DNA from: UMGS902 sp045538895
Lineage (GTDB): Bacteria; Bacillota; Clostridia; Oscillospirales; CAG-272
NCBI GenBank assembly: GCA_045538895.1
Contig: JAZQEH010000017.1
Span: 1-45,636, forward strand
Direction: 5' to 3'
Length of the DNA stretch: 45,636 nucleotides
The stretch's first letter is position 1. Every line of letters starts with the position of its first letter. The notes under the pieces were generated by a model. The model worked only from the letters and a program-made list of their open reading frames with translations, was not told the origin of the DNA and did not search any database. A program made the position numbers and the translations under genes. This document shows positions 24,703-33,763 of this stretch, in pieces.

Positions 24703-27700
24703 ATGGATAACGTAGCTGTAACGGATATCAAAGAGCCTGAAAAGCAGTATCATTATTATGCATTTATCAGCTATAGCAGCAAGGATTTACGCATGGCAAA
24801 ATGGCTGCAAAGAAAGCTTGAAAACTACCGTTTGCCAACTAAAATAGTGAAAAAACATACCGGCTTGCAAAAGCGTATTTTTCCTGTTTTCCGTGATGAG
24901 ACTGATCTTGCAGGAATTGTTTTGGATAAGGAGCTTTACAAAGCGCTTGATGAAAGCCAGTATTTGATAGTGCTTTGCTCACCCAACAGTGTGCAATCCG
25001 ATTGGGTAAAAGAGGAGATAGACTATTTTGTATCTCTTGGAAGAAAGGACAGGATCATCCCCTTTATTATTGATGGCGAGCCTTTTTCGGCTGATGCAGA
25101 AAGAGAGTGCTTTCCGCAGGCGATCAAGAACATAACTCCCGAACTTCTTGGCATTAATCTGCCGGAGGACGGCAAACGCAATGCGTTTATAAGTCTTGTT
25201 TCAACTTTGCTCGATATTCGCCGTGATGAGCTTGCTCAGCGTGATAAGGCACGTCGTATTGCTTATACTTCTGCAATATCTGCACTTGGTGCAGCTTTTC
25301 TGATTGCGGCTTTTTCTATTATATGGTACTATGCCGAGCATAGTAAATACTACAGTTCATATATTACAGAATACGAAATTCCCAAAGGAATTAACGAGCT
25401 TACCAAACAACAACAGAAAAACAGAGCCAACAGCTATAAGATCACCACTAAAGCCGGCAAGGTTGTAAGGCTTGAGCTTGTAAATTCGGCAAAAAATCCC
25501 TGCGATTTATTTATTTATCAAGAGTTTGCGGAATACCCTGTTCTTGAATATAAGTATAACGATGATAATGAGCTTATTGAAATTTATGCATTTGATAAAA
25601 ACAGAGTACCTGTGTTAACCAAGGAGCTTACTCGCTCCGGAAAACAAATTGCAATTCAGTATAAAAACTCTCAAAACAGCATAAACGCAACTGCTATGCA
25701 GTCCGGCAACGCTTTTTACAAAAGTTCTTTTGATGATGCACAACAGAAAAATGAGGTAATATGTGAGATAAATACGTATGATGAAAACGGTTATCTCAAA
25801 ACAAGCATGTATTATAGCGATACTATAGGAATTCACGGAACCCATGCTTGCGATGAAAATGGTGTTTACGGAAGAGAGTATACGTATACGGAAGACGGGC
25901 AAATAGAAACAATACGTTTTCTTGATAGCGAGGGGGAGTATCGCTTAAATAAATACGGTTATGCCGGAACGGATTATACTTATGAAGCTAATAACGTAAA
26001 AACCGTAACTTATGTGGATTTGAACGGGAATGTAGCGTACTGTGAAAATAAATATGCTGTAGGAATCAGTGAATATGATGATTTCGGCAACGTTAAATTG
26101 TTGCGATATCTGTCAAAAGACAAGAAAACGCCTTGCAATGATGAAGAGGGCATTTCAAAATATGTGTTTGAATATGAAAACGGCAACTGCGTTTCATGTA
26201 AGCATTTTGCTGCAAACGGAAATCCTGCAACCGATAAAAACGGCATTCATTTGACGGTATTGGAAAATTACAACCGTAATGGTTTCCACGAAAAACAGAG
26301 TTATTTCGGTGCAGACGGTGAGCCTATAAATGTCAAAGAGTGGAAATACTCGTCTATTATTGTAAAATATACGGATAATAATCTTGTTAAAGAGAATCAA
26401 TGCTTTGATGCTGACGGCAAGCCTTGCTATGAAGGAACAACCGGCGTTCATGGAATACTTTATGAGTATACAAACGGTCAAATCAGCAAAGTATGCTATT
26501 ATGACGTGGATGGAACACCGAAATGTACAAAACAGGGATATGCTGAATACCGTGTGTCTTATAATGAAGACGGTTTAACCTCACGGGTAGAATACCGTGA
26601 TGAATACGGCAAGCTGAAACGTAGTATTTTGAACAATGCCGTTGTTGAATATGTGTATGATGCATACGGTAATTGTACAGTTGTGCAAGTCTATGATGAA
26701 GAGGAACTACCTTGCTATGATAAGGACGGAGTATCCCGTATTGAGCGTGAATACCGGGGCGGAAAACTGATATGGGAAGGCTGTTTCGATACAGAAGGTG
26801 CTCCATTGTTGTATGATGAAAAATATCATAAAATAATGTATGATTATAGCGAAGGAGAAATGACTGTTTCATATTATGATACAGTCGGTGCGTTAACCGA
26901 AGGACCGGACAATTATGCAAAGGCGGTATATACGTATGATAAATACGGTCGCTTGATTGAGGAACGCTATTTTGAAAGGGACGGCAAAACTCATATTGGT
27001 AATTCTGCGTATTTAGAAAAAAGCGAATACGATGAACGCGGAAATGTCGTACGGGAAGAATATAAAAGCGTTACTCCTCTTTTGTATTATGCAAAGGAAA
27101 TGAAGTATGATGATTATGGTTATCATGTATACTATTCTGATCAAGACGGCAATCCGGTAAAACATGATGAACAGCCTGCAAGCGAGCATTATACGTATGA
27201 CGATAAGAATAATGTGCTTATTCATGAAAAGCGATATGGCTCTGGAACAATTGAGCTTCATGAATACGAATATGATGCTTTTGGAAACGAGACTGTTGAA
27301 AAAGTATCTTTAATTGATGAGGCGGGAAATAAACTCTTTGTGCAATACACAAGCGAATATGATGCTTTTGGCAATGAGATACGGTTGGAAAGACGGGATG
27401 AAAGCGGTGAACTTACCGCAAATTCTTATGGAATAGCGAGCGCTGTAAGAGAGTATTCGCCCGAGGGGTACGTTACTTCGGAATGTTATTATGATGAGAA
27501 TGGCGCCCCGTATTTATCAAATGGAAGTTTTCGTATTATAAATGAATACGATTCTATGGGCAACGTTACAAAGCAAAGCTATTTTGATGAGGAAAACGAA
27601 CTCTTAAAAGAAGAAGACGGAAATTATGCCTACTACGTTTATGAGTATAATTCTCAAGGAAAAATAGTCAGTGAAGCCGTATTTAATGAAAAAAACGAGC

Positions 27701-28134
27701 CGATGGAAATTACGGGCAATTGCCATAAAGTTGAAACCAAATACAATGAATTAGGGGAAGAAATAGAGAAATCCTATTTTGACAAGGCAGGAAACGAGCT
27801 TTTTTCCTACGTTTATTGTGCAATTGTTTATGAAATACTTGATGCCGACCTTGCCGAACTTTGCAAAATTCAAAAAGATGATATAATTATTACGTTTGGA
27901 GATTGGAATTTCTTTAATGACGGCACTTCAGGTTCGTTTGGAAAATTCAAAAGCGAAATGCTTCGTCTCAGGGATGATAAAAAAGAGATTTTAGTTTACA
28001 GATTCTGTGAAGACGGCGGCGGGTTCGTTTCAATATCTGCTGACGGCATGATGGGAGTCCGCCTCGTTGATAAATATATCGATAAGCGTGACTACGAATC
28101 TATGAAAGAGCAATACGAAAAAATCTATAAATAA
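24703..28134 (+). CDS. TIR domain - transmembrane - YD-like repeat - PDZ-like protein
   Basis: 1143 residues. Residues ~17-165 form a TIR_2-type domain: YAFISYSSKD (18-27), FRDETDLAG (63-71) and SPNSVQSDWVKEEI. Glu105, four residues after Trp101, aligns with the NADase glutamate of SARM1 (WVHKEI), so NAD hydrolysis is possible. A single transmembrane helix covers ~187-209, with Arg/Lys before it, placing TIR in the cytoplasm. Residues ~240-1040 are about 40-residue repeats rich in Tyr, Asp and Gly (for example EYDSMGNVTKQSYFDEENE), similar in style to YD/RHS repeats and predicted extracellular. Residues ~1043-1120 resemble a PDZ fold (LAELCKIQKDDIIITFG). No RHS toxin tail or defence gene is adjacent. 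It shares an operon with an antiporter 11 bases downstream. Function unknown: a sensor or a surface protein with an intracellular signalling domain are both possible. Confidence 0.75.
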   Translation: MDNVAVTDIKEPEKQYHYYAFISYSSKDLRMAKWLQRKLENYRLPTKIVKKHTGLQKRIFPVFRDETDLAGIVLDKELYKALDESQYLIVLCSPNSVQSDWVKEEIDYFVSLGRKDRIIPFIIDGEPFSADAERECFPQAIKNITPELLGINLPEDGKRNAFISLVSTLLDIRRDELAQRDKARRIAYTSAISALGAAFLIAAFSIIWYYAEHSKYYSSYITEYEIPKGINELTKQQQKNRANSYKITTKAGKVVRLELVNSAKNPCDLFIYQEFAEYPVLEYKYNDDNELIEIYAFDKNRVPVLTKELTRSGKQIAIQYKNSQNSINATAMQSGNAFYKSSFDDAQQKNEVICEINTYDENGYLKTSMYYSDTIGIHGTHACDENGVYGREYTYTEDGQIETIRFLDSEGEYRLNKYGYAGTDYTYEANNVKTVTYVDLNGNVAYCENKYAVGISEYDDFGNVKLLRYLSKDKKTPCNDEEGISKYVFEYENGNCVSCKHFAANGNPATDKNGIHLTVLENYNRNGFHEKQSYFGADGEPINVKEWKYSSIIVKYTDNNLVKENQCFDADGKPCYEGTTGVHGILYEYTNGQISKVCYYDVDGTPKCTKQGYAEYRVSYNEDGLTSRVEYRDEYGKLKRSILNNAVVEYVYDAYGNCTVVQVYDEEELPCYDKDGVSRIEREYRGGKLIWEGCFDTEGAPLLYDEKYHKIMYDYSEGEMTVSYYDTVGALTEGPDNYAKAVYTYDKYGRLIEERYFERDGKTHIGNSAYLEKSEYDERGNVVREEYKSVTPLLYYAKEMKYDDYGYHVYYSDQDGNPVKHDEQPASEHYTYDDKNNVLIHEKRYGSGTIELHEYEYDAFGNETVEKVSLIDEAGNKLFVQYTSEYDAFGNEIRLERRDESGELTANSYGIASAVREYSPEGYVTSECYYDENGAPYLSNGSFRIINEYDSMGNVTKQSYFDEENELLKEEDGNYAYYVYEYNSQGKIVSEAVFNEKNEPMEITGNCHKVETKYNELGEEIEKSYFDKAGNELFSYVYCAIVYEILDADLAELCKIQKDDIIITFGDWNFFNDGTSGSFGKFKSEMLRLRDDKKEILVYRFCEDGGGFVSISADGMMGVRLVDKYIDKRDYESMKEQYEKIYK

Positions 28135-28145
28135 GGATAGCATAT

Positions 28146-29756
28146 ATGGAAAACGTTTTTAATTACATAAGCGATTATCTGAGTTCACATGTGACGTTTT
28201 TGTTGCTTTTGTGTCTTGGGCTCGGATATATCGTCGGAAAACTGAAAATCAAATCTTTTTCGCTCGGTGCAACGGTTGGCACGCTGGTTGTGGGTATTTT
28301 ATTCAGCCAATTTGCCTCCGTGGAGATACCATCTGTAATCAAGGTTCTGTTTTTCAGCCTGTTCTGCTTTACAATAGGCTTTGATGTCGGCCCTGCATTT
28401 TTCAAAGGACTTAGATCTTCGGGCATAAAGATAGTGCTTTTATCTGTGTTTTTCACCGCTGTGGGACTGATTGCAACCGTTGTACTTTGCAAGACGTTCG
28501 GGCTTGACGTCGGTTACGGTGTCGGACTTCTGGGCGGTGCTCTCACGCAAAGCTCTGTCACAGGTGCGGCACAGCTTGCCGGCGATATGAGCGACCACGT
28601 TACAACCGCATTTGGTATCTCATACATTTTCGGTACGCTTGGCGTTGTGTTTTTTGTCAAGAACATCGCTCCGCTGATTCTTGGAAAAAGCCTTAAAAAC
28701 ATAGTAAAAAACAAGGTCGACGGCATGTCGGACAACCGACCAAATAGCACAACCGTCAACGGTATTCTGCAAACACGTGCTTTTGTAATTACGGTTGATT
28801 CGCAGTATTGCTCATTAACTGCCGAACAGCTTGAGGCAAGGTTTGACAACAGATTCGAGGTTGAAGCGATTTACATAGGCGATGAAACGGTGCCCGATAT
28901 GCAAAAGCATCTGCTTCAGGCAGGCGACGTTGTTCAGGTAATCGGCGACATAAGCATACTCAATGCGGCAGACGAAAACGGACTTAAGGAGGTTTCGGAC
29001 GCAAAGTATTTTAAGGTTGAGCTTGTTGATGCCAAAATTGCTTTGACCGAGGACTTTTCAGAAAACGGGGAAGAGCTTCTTTCTAATTACGGTATACTTG
29101 TTAAAACCTCAAAAAACAAAAATATTTTTGCAAAGGGCAGCATTATTTCTGTAAAAGGCTCTGCCAATGCGATTAAAAAAGCAGCAGCACACATGGGATA
29201 TATCGTTGATGAAAGCGATACCACAGACATTGCTTTTTTAGCACTTGCTACTGCGGTGGGACTTTTGATTGGCGGATTTTGCCTTAAATGGAACAATCTC
29301 TCGTTTTCACTCGGTGATTGTGTAGGCACGCTGCTTGCAGGTCTTTTGTGCGGCTGGTGGTATAACAAAAAGCCGAGAGTGGGACATATTCCCGGCGCAA
29401 CAAGAGTATTTATCAAGAGCCTTGGATTGAATTTTTATATTGCGGCACTTTCTTTGGAGGTTGGTTCAAGGTTTTTTGCTTCCCTCGGCGAAAACGGTCT
29501 CAAGCTCATATTGCTCGGTGCGTTGATTACTCTAATTCCGCATTTTTGCTCGCTTTTGTTCGGCAAATATGTTATGAAGATTGATGATGCCGATTTGCTT
29601 GGCGGACTTTGCGGTTGCGGCACATGTACTGCCGCTTTGAACGGCCTTTCGGATGAAACAGGCAGTTCTGTTTTTGCACTTGGATACGCCCCCGGATGTG
29701 CAGCCGGCAATATTTTCCTCACCATTGCAGGAATGATTCTGCCAATGATATTTTAG
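28146..29756 (+). CDS. AspT/YidE/YbjL-family membrane transporter
   Basis: 536 residues. Two hydrophobic halves of about five helices each flank a cytoplasmic stretch (~190-360) with two TrkA-C-like segments. This is the AspT/YidE duplication layout. Family-typical signatures are FTIGFDVGPAFFKGL in the first half and LGLNFYIAALSLEVGSRFF, plus GGLCGCGTCTAALNGL, in the second. Relatives exchange aspartate/alanine or succinate-type dicarboxylates, but the substrate here is not readable. The start is 11 bases after the TIR gene stop (AAGGATAGCATAT before ATG), so it is probably co-transcribed. No terminator hairpin is evident after it. Confidence 0.85.
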   Translation: MENVFNYISDYLSSHVTFLLLLCLGLGYIVGKLKIKSFSLGATVGTLVVGILFSQFASVEIPSVIKVLFFSLFCFTIGFDVGPAFFKGLRSSGIKIVLLSVFFTAVGLIATVVLCKTFGLDVGYGVGLLGGALTQSSVTGAAQLAGDMSDHVTTAFGISYIFGTLGVVFFVKNIAPLILGKSLKNIVKNKVDGMSDNRPNSTTVNGILQTRAFVITVDSQYCSLTAEQLEARFDNRFEVEAIYIGDETVPDMQKHLLQAGDVVQVIGDISILNAADENGLKEVSDAKYFKVELVDAKIALTEDFSENGEELLSNYGILVKTSKNKNIFAKGSIISVKGSANAIKKAAAHMGYIVDESDTTDIAFLALATAVGLLIGGFCLKWNNLSFSLGDCVGTLLAGLLCGWWYNKKPRVGHIPGATRVFIKSLGLNFYIAALSLEVGSRFFASLGENGLKLILLGALITLIPHFCSLLFGKYVMKIDDADLLGGLCGCGTCTAALNGLSDETGSSVFALGYAPGCAAGNIFLTIAGMILPMIF

Positions 29757-29792
29757 TTCGTTGTGCTAAATGTCACTATTTTTAATAAAGCA

Positions 29793-29821
29793 TTGACAAA
29801 CTTTGGGCATTTTGCTATAAT
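29793..29821 (+). promoter_or_regulatory. Consensus promoter of the dockerin-like GH43 gene
   Basis: TTGACA at 29793-29798 and TATAAT at 29816-29821, 17-base spacer; GAAAGGAAAA follows and the ATG is at 29857. Confidence 0.88.
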
Positions 29822-29856
29822 AATTACAACTATATATTAGAAAGGAAAATACTGCT

Positions 29857-32070
29857 ATGAAAAAGTATTTTGCACTTGTTTTAACCGCGCTTGTACTTCT
29901 TGCAATTCTTGCAATCGGTGCTTCTGCTGTTGAAACATTTATTAATCCCGTTACAAACGGTGCAGACCCGTTTGTATTCAAGGATACCGACGGTACATAC
30001 TATCTGTATGTTACCAGTGGCGGTGCTTACGGCTACCGTGTTTATACCTCTACTAACCTTGTAGAGTGGGAAGCACAGGGCTATTGCCTCCGTCGCAGCG
30101 ACGTTTACACAGACCCCGAAATTAATAAGCTTAATTCCGAAACCGGTAATACTTCTGCTATCTATAATTTCTGGGCGCCCGAAGTTATCAAGGAAGGCGA
30201 TACTTATTACATGGTATATTCCGCACAGGAGCATATCGGTATTGCAACCTCCGACAGCCCCCTTGGTCCCTTCACCAATGATGCAACCTCTTACCTGATT
30301 CCTCATACCGTTACCGGTCGTAACGATGAGGGAGTAGCTGTTTCCACGCAGAAGTGCATTGACGGTCATTTCTTCAAGGACGACAACGGACAGCTTTATC
30401 TCTATTTTGTTTCCTGCGGCAATTTCTCGCTCAATGGTGACTCAATCGACCACGGCAACAATATCTGGGGCGGTCCTTTCAACCTTGAAACTCTTACCTT
30501 TGCAGAAGGTTACCCCAAGAAGCTTGTTGAGCATGATAACAAGAACGAGGTTACTTACGATGGTTGGAAGAACACAAGTTCTCTCAGCTTTTTATATCCT
30601 AACCGTTATGACGGTTCTGCAGTAGCAGAGGGTCCTGAAATGCTCAAGCATAACGGTAAGTATTACCTCACTTTCTCTCAGGACGGTTATACTTCTTCGC
30701 AGTATTCTGTTTTCTATGTAACTGCTGACAACCCCATGGGTCCGTACAGTGCAAAGAAACTTGCATTCATCTCCGATGACCAGCTCAACGAAGATACCGA
30801 CAATCCTCACCTTTACGGTACAGCACATCATTGCTTCACCACTTCTCCCGACGGCAGTGAGCTTATCATGGTTTACCATGCACACCGCAGTGCAACCGAC
30901 CCCAACAACTATGGAAACACAGTTGAGGAAAGACGTATTTGTATCGACCTTGCAGGCTTTGATGAAGACGGTACTTTCTGGGCAGGCCGCAACACTAAGG
31001 GTCACCCCACCGCTACCGCACAGGCACTTCCCGCAGGCGGTACTCTCACCCGTACACAGAACCTCACAGGTTCCTTTGCAGACCTTGCTACGCTTCCCAC
31101 CGTTTATGTAGCGTTCACTGACGGTAACGATACCGCAGCAGGTACCAAGGCTGCTCCTCTCAAGACTCTCACCGCTGCTTATGCAGCACTTCCGAACGGC
31201 GGTACAATCATTCTCACCCAGACCTACAATGCAGTAAGTGAAACTTCTTCTGATTATTGCTCGCTTCCTGCAGTTAACGGTCCTATCATGATCAAAGGTG
31301 AGTTTTCCGCAGTTCCGATTAGATTCAAGTTTATCAAGATTAATTCCGACACATATTTTGACAATATCTGCTTCTGGCCCGAAACTGCAAACAACATTGC
31401 TCTTATCGAGTGTAACTTCAACAACGTTGTTATGGGTGAAGGCGTAAGCTGTATTGCACAGCCCACAAGAGCTACTTTCCCTGTGCTTGTAGGCGGCAAG
31501 TGGTTGACCGGTAATAGCGGTGGTGCTTATGAAAACTTCAAGCCCACCAGTGCACAGCTTGTAAGTGATAAGGAATTTACACTTACTGTATTGAGCGGTA
31601 CATGGTCCATTGCTACCGAAAAGAGCCTCAGAAGCCTTAGTCAGGTTGCAAATTCCACTCCTAATGCTACTATCGTTCTTGACGGTGATGCAAAGGTTCG
31701 TCCTGCAAAGGCTTCTGCTCCTACCGTAGTTGCATCTTCGGATGGTGCAAAGATTACACTTAATGCTATTAATCATGCAGAGCAGTATGTAATTTACAAG
31801 AACGGCGAAGTTCTCGGCTACACTGCTGATACAACTTACGTTGACGAAACCTACGCATGGGGTGAAACTGCAGAATATTCATATGCAGGCTACATCAACG
31901 GTGCATGTATCGGTGATGCAGGAACTGCAACATCATTCACATTCGTTGCTGACGTAAATGCAGACAACACAGTTGATGTTCTCGACGTTGTTATTGCTAT
32001 CAAGGCTTTGCTTAACGGCGACGGCAATACTCTCCTTAACATCCTTGTTCTTCTCAAGTTGGCAGTATAA
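29857..32070 (+). CDS. Secreted GH43 glycosidase with beta-repeat domain and atypical dockerin
   Basis: 737 residues; signal peptide ~1-24. Residues ~28-370 are a GH43 propeller with all three expected acids: Asp37 (NGADPFVF, base), Asp169 (CIDGHFF, pKa modulator) and Glu258 (VAEGPEML, acid). FWAPEV is also typical. Such enzymes cleave arabinose, xylose or related units from plant polymers. Residues ~405-570 are the beta domain found in the proteins at 4319 and 15609 (VYVAFTDGNDTAAGTKAAP). A fibronectin-III-like stretch follows (~625-690). The tail DVNADNTVDVLDVVIAIKAL is a type I dockerin calcium-binding repeat. The second repeat is shortened to GDGNTLLNILVLLKLAV and lacks a full loop. It is monocistronic with its own promoter and terminator. 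Docking to a cohesin is uncertain. Confidence 0.85.
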   Translation: MKKYFALVLTALVLLAILAIGASAVETFINPVTNGADPFVFKDTDGTYYLYVTSGGAYGYRVYTSTNLVEWEAQGYCLRRSDVYTDPEINKLNSETGNTSAIYNFWAPEVIKEGDTYYMVYSAQEHIGIATSDSPLGPFTNDATSYLIPHTVTGRNDEGVAVSTQKCIDGHFFKDDNGQLYLYFVSCGNFSLNGDSIDHGNNIWGGPFNLETLTFAEGYPKKLVEHDNKNEVTYDGWKNTSSLSFLYPNRYDGSAVAEGPEMLKHNGKYYLTFSQDGYTSSQYSVFYVTADNPMGPYSAKKLAFISDDQLNEDTDNPHLYGTAHHCFTTSPDGSELIMVYHAHRSATDPNNYGNTVEERRICIDLAGFDEDGTFWAGRNTKGHPTATAQALPAGGTLTRTQNLTGSFADLATLPTVYVAFTDGNDTAAGTKAAPLKTLTAAYAALPNGGTIILTQTYNAVSETSSDYCSLPAVNGPIMIKGEFSAVPIRFKFIKINSDTYFDNICFWPETANNIALIECNFNNVVMGEGVSCIAQPTRATFPVLVGGKWLTGNSGGAYENFKPTSAQLVSDKEFTLTVLSGTWSIATEKSLRSLSQVANSTPNATIVLDGDAKVRPAKASAPTVVASSDGAKITLNAINHAEQYVIYKNGEVLGYTADTTYVDETYAWGETAEYSYAGYINGACIGDAGTATSFTFVADVNADNTVDVLDVVIAIKALLNGDGNTLLNILVLLKLAV

Positions 32071-32080
32071 TCTTAGTTTT

Positions 32081-32112
32081 AAAAAAGAGTCCGCTTTTGC
32101 GGACTCTTTTTT
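32081..32112. terminator. Terminator after GH43 gene
   Basis: AAAAAAGAGTCCGC/GCGGACTCTTTTTT stem with U-rich end, 11 bases after the stop. Confidence 0.9.
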
Positions 32113-32121
32113 AAAATATCA

Positions 32122-32150
32122 TTGAAATTTGCTGTTAAATGATTTATAAT
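32122..32150 (+). promoter_or_regulatory. Promoter of DUF1846 gene
   Basis: TTGAAA at 32122-32127, 17-base spacer, TATAAT at 32145-32150. Confidence 0.8.
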
Positions 32151-32182
32151 AATAAAGTATGAATTATAAGGACGGTGGCAAG

Positions 32183-33670
32183 ATGAGCAGAATCGGATTT
32201 GACAATGATAAATATTTAAATATGCAGTCTAAATACATTCGTGAGCGTATTGCCACTTTCGGCGGCAAGCTTTATCTTGAGTTCGGCGGCAAGCTTTTCG
32301 ATGATTTTCACGCATCACGTGTGCTTCCCGGTTTCAAGCCCGACAGTAAACTGCAGATGCTTCTGCAGCTCAAGGATGATGCTGAAATCGTAATTGCTAT
32401 CAATGCTGCGGATATTGAAAAAAACAAGGTTCGCGGCGACCTCGGTATCACCTACGACCTTGACGTTATGCGTCTTATTGATGCGTTTCGCAGCGTAGGT
32501 CTTTACGTTGGCAGCGTTGTGCTTACAAGATACGCAGAGCAGGGAGCTGCGGTGCAGTTTTCCCGCAAGCTTGAGAGCCTTGGTGTAAAAGTATATCATC
32601 ACTATTCAATCGAGGGATATCCGTATAACGTTGAAAAGATAGTCAGCGACGAGGGATATGGCAAAAATGAGTATATCGAAACCTCTCGCCGACTCGTCAT
32701 TGTTACGGCACCCGGCCCCGGCAGCGGCAAAATGGCAACCTGTCTGTCACAACTTTATCACGAGAATAAGCGTGGCGTCAAGTGCGGATATGCAAAGTTT
32801 GAAACCTTCCCCATATGGAATATTCCGCTTAAGCATCCCGTAAATATGGCGTATGAGGCGGCAACTGCCGACCTTAACGATATTAATATGATCGACCCGT
32901 TCCATCTTGATGCTTACGGTGAAACTGCGGTAAATTATAACCGTGACGTTGAGATTTTCCCCGTGGTTGATGCAATGTTTAAAAAGATTTTCGGTACGTC
33001 GCCGTATAAGTCGCCCACAGATATGGGTGTGAACATGGCAGGTAACTGCATTATTGATGACAAAGCAGTTTGCGAAGCATCAAATCAGGAGATAATCCGC
33101 CGCTATTATACGGCGCTTTGCGAAGCAAAGGAAAATATGGCAAGCCTTGATACCGTAAACAAGCTTGATTTACTTATGAAGCAGGCAAAGCTTACCCCCG
33201 CAGAGCGTCCTGTTATTGCGGCGGCACTCGCAAAGGAGGAGGCTACTGACGGTCCTGCGGCGGCAATGCAGCTTCCGGATGGACGAATCCTTACCGGCAA
33301 GACCTCTCCGCTTCTCGGTGCCTCTGCGGCACTGTTGCTCAATGCTCTCAAAGCATTTGCAGGCATTGACGATTCTGTTGAACTCATTTCTCCTACGGTT
33401 ATCGAGCCTGTGCAAAAACTTAAAACCGATTATCTTGGCAACCGCAACCCCCGTCTGCATACTGACGAGGTGCTTATTGCACTTGCTATAAGTGCGGTGA
33501 CATCAAAGAATGCTGCACATGCGCTTGATCAGCTTGATAAGCTTAACGGTTGTGAGGCACATTCAACGGTTATCCTTTCACAGGTTGACTCAAAGACGTT
33601 CAAAAAGCTCGGTGTAAATCTCACATGCGAGCCGAAATATCAGGCAAAACGTCTTTATCATGCAAAATAA
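32183..33670 (+). CDS. DUF1846 family protein
   Basis: 495 residues, a typical length for this conserved Firmicutes/Actinobacteria family of unknown biochemical function. It opens RIGFDNDKYLNMQSKYIRER and has the family's glycine-rich APGPGSGKMATC segment, which looks like a nucleotide-binding loop, followed by KFETFPIWNIPLKHPVN. The start is set at 32183 rather than 32159 because AAGGACGGTGG lies upstream of it and the earlier ATG sits only nine bases past the -10. It has its own promoter and terminator and is a cytoplasmic housekeeping-type gene. Confidence 0.88.
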   Translation: MSRIGFDNDKYLNMQSKYIRERIATFGGKLYLEFGGKLFDDFHASRVLPGFKPDSKLQMLLQLKDDAEIVIAINAADIEKNKVRGDLGITYDLDVMRLIDAFRSVGLYVGSVVLTRYAEQGAAVQFSRKLESLGVKVYHHYSIEGYPYNVEKIVSDEGYGKNEYIETSRRLVIVTAPGPGSGKMATCLSQLYHENKRGVKCGYAKFETFPIWNIPLKHPVNMAYEAATADLNDINMIDPFHLDAYGETAVNYNRDVEIFPVVDAMFKKIFGTSPYKSPTDMGVNMAGNCIIDDKAVCEASNQEIIRRYYTALCEAKENMASLDTVNKLDLLMKQAKLTPAERPVIAAALAKEEATDGPAAAMQLPDGRILTGKTSPLLGASAALLLNALKAFAGIDDSVELISPTVIEPVQKLKTDYLGNRNPRLHTDEVLIALAISAVTSKNAAHALDQLDKLNGCEAHSTVILSQVDSKTFKKLGVNLTCEPKYQAKRLYHAK

Positions 33671-33673
33671 AGT

Positions 33674-33700
33674 AAAAGGAGCACGAAAGTGCTCCTTTTT
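33674..33700. terminator. Terminator after DUF1846 gene
   Basis: AAAAGGAGCAC-GAAA-GTGCTCCTTTT followed by T, a few bases after the stop. Confidence 0.9.
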
Positions 33701-33701
33701 G

Positions 33702-33730
33702 TTGACTTTGTCACGGTTTTACAGTATAAT
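33702..33730 (+). promoter_or_regulatory. Promoter of ABC exporter-hisS operon
   Basis: TTGACT at 33702-33707, 17-base spacer, TATAAT at 33725-33730. The -35 is directly next to the upstream terminator. Confidence 0.85.
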
Positions 33731-33763
33731 TAAATGTTGTATAAAATGGAGGTAAAAGCGAAG

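Noticed and set aside
24703..29756. Known TIR defence system (Thoeris, CBASS-like) or RHS polymorphic toxin
   Set aside because: There is no ThsA, cyclase, effector partner or immunity gene, and no toxin domain after the repeats; the C terminus is PDZ-like.
30592..31776. 394-codon minus-strand frame opposite the GH43 gene
   Set aside because: Antisense shadow with low-complexity Cys/Ser/Ile composition and no start signals, whereas the plus strand has full GH43 catalytic residues.
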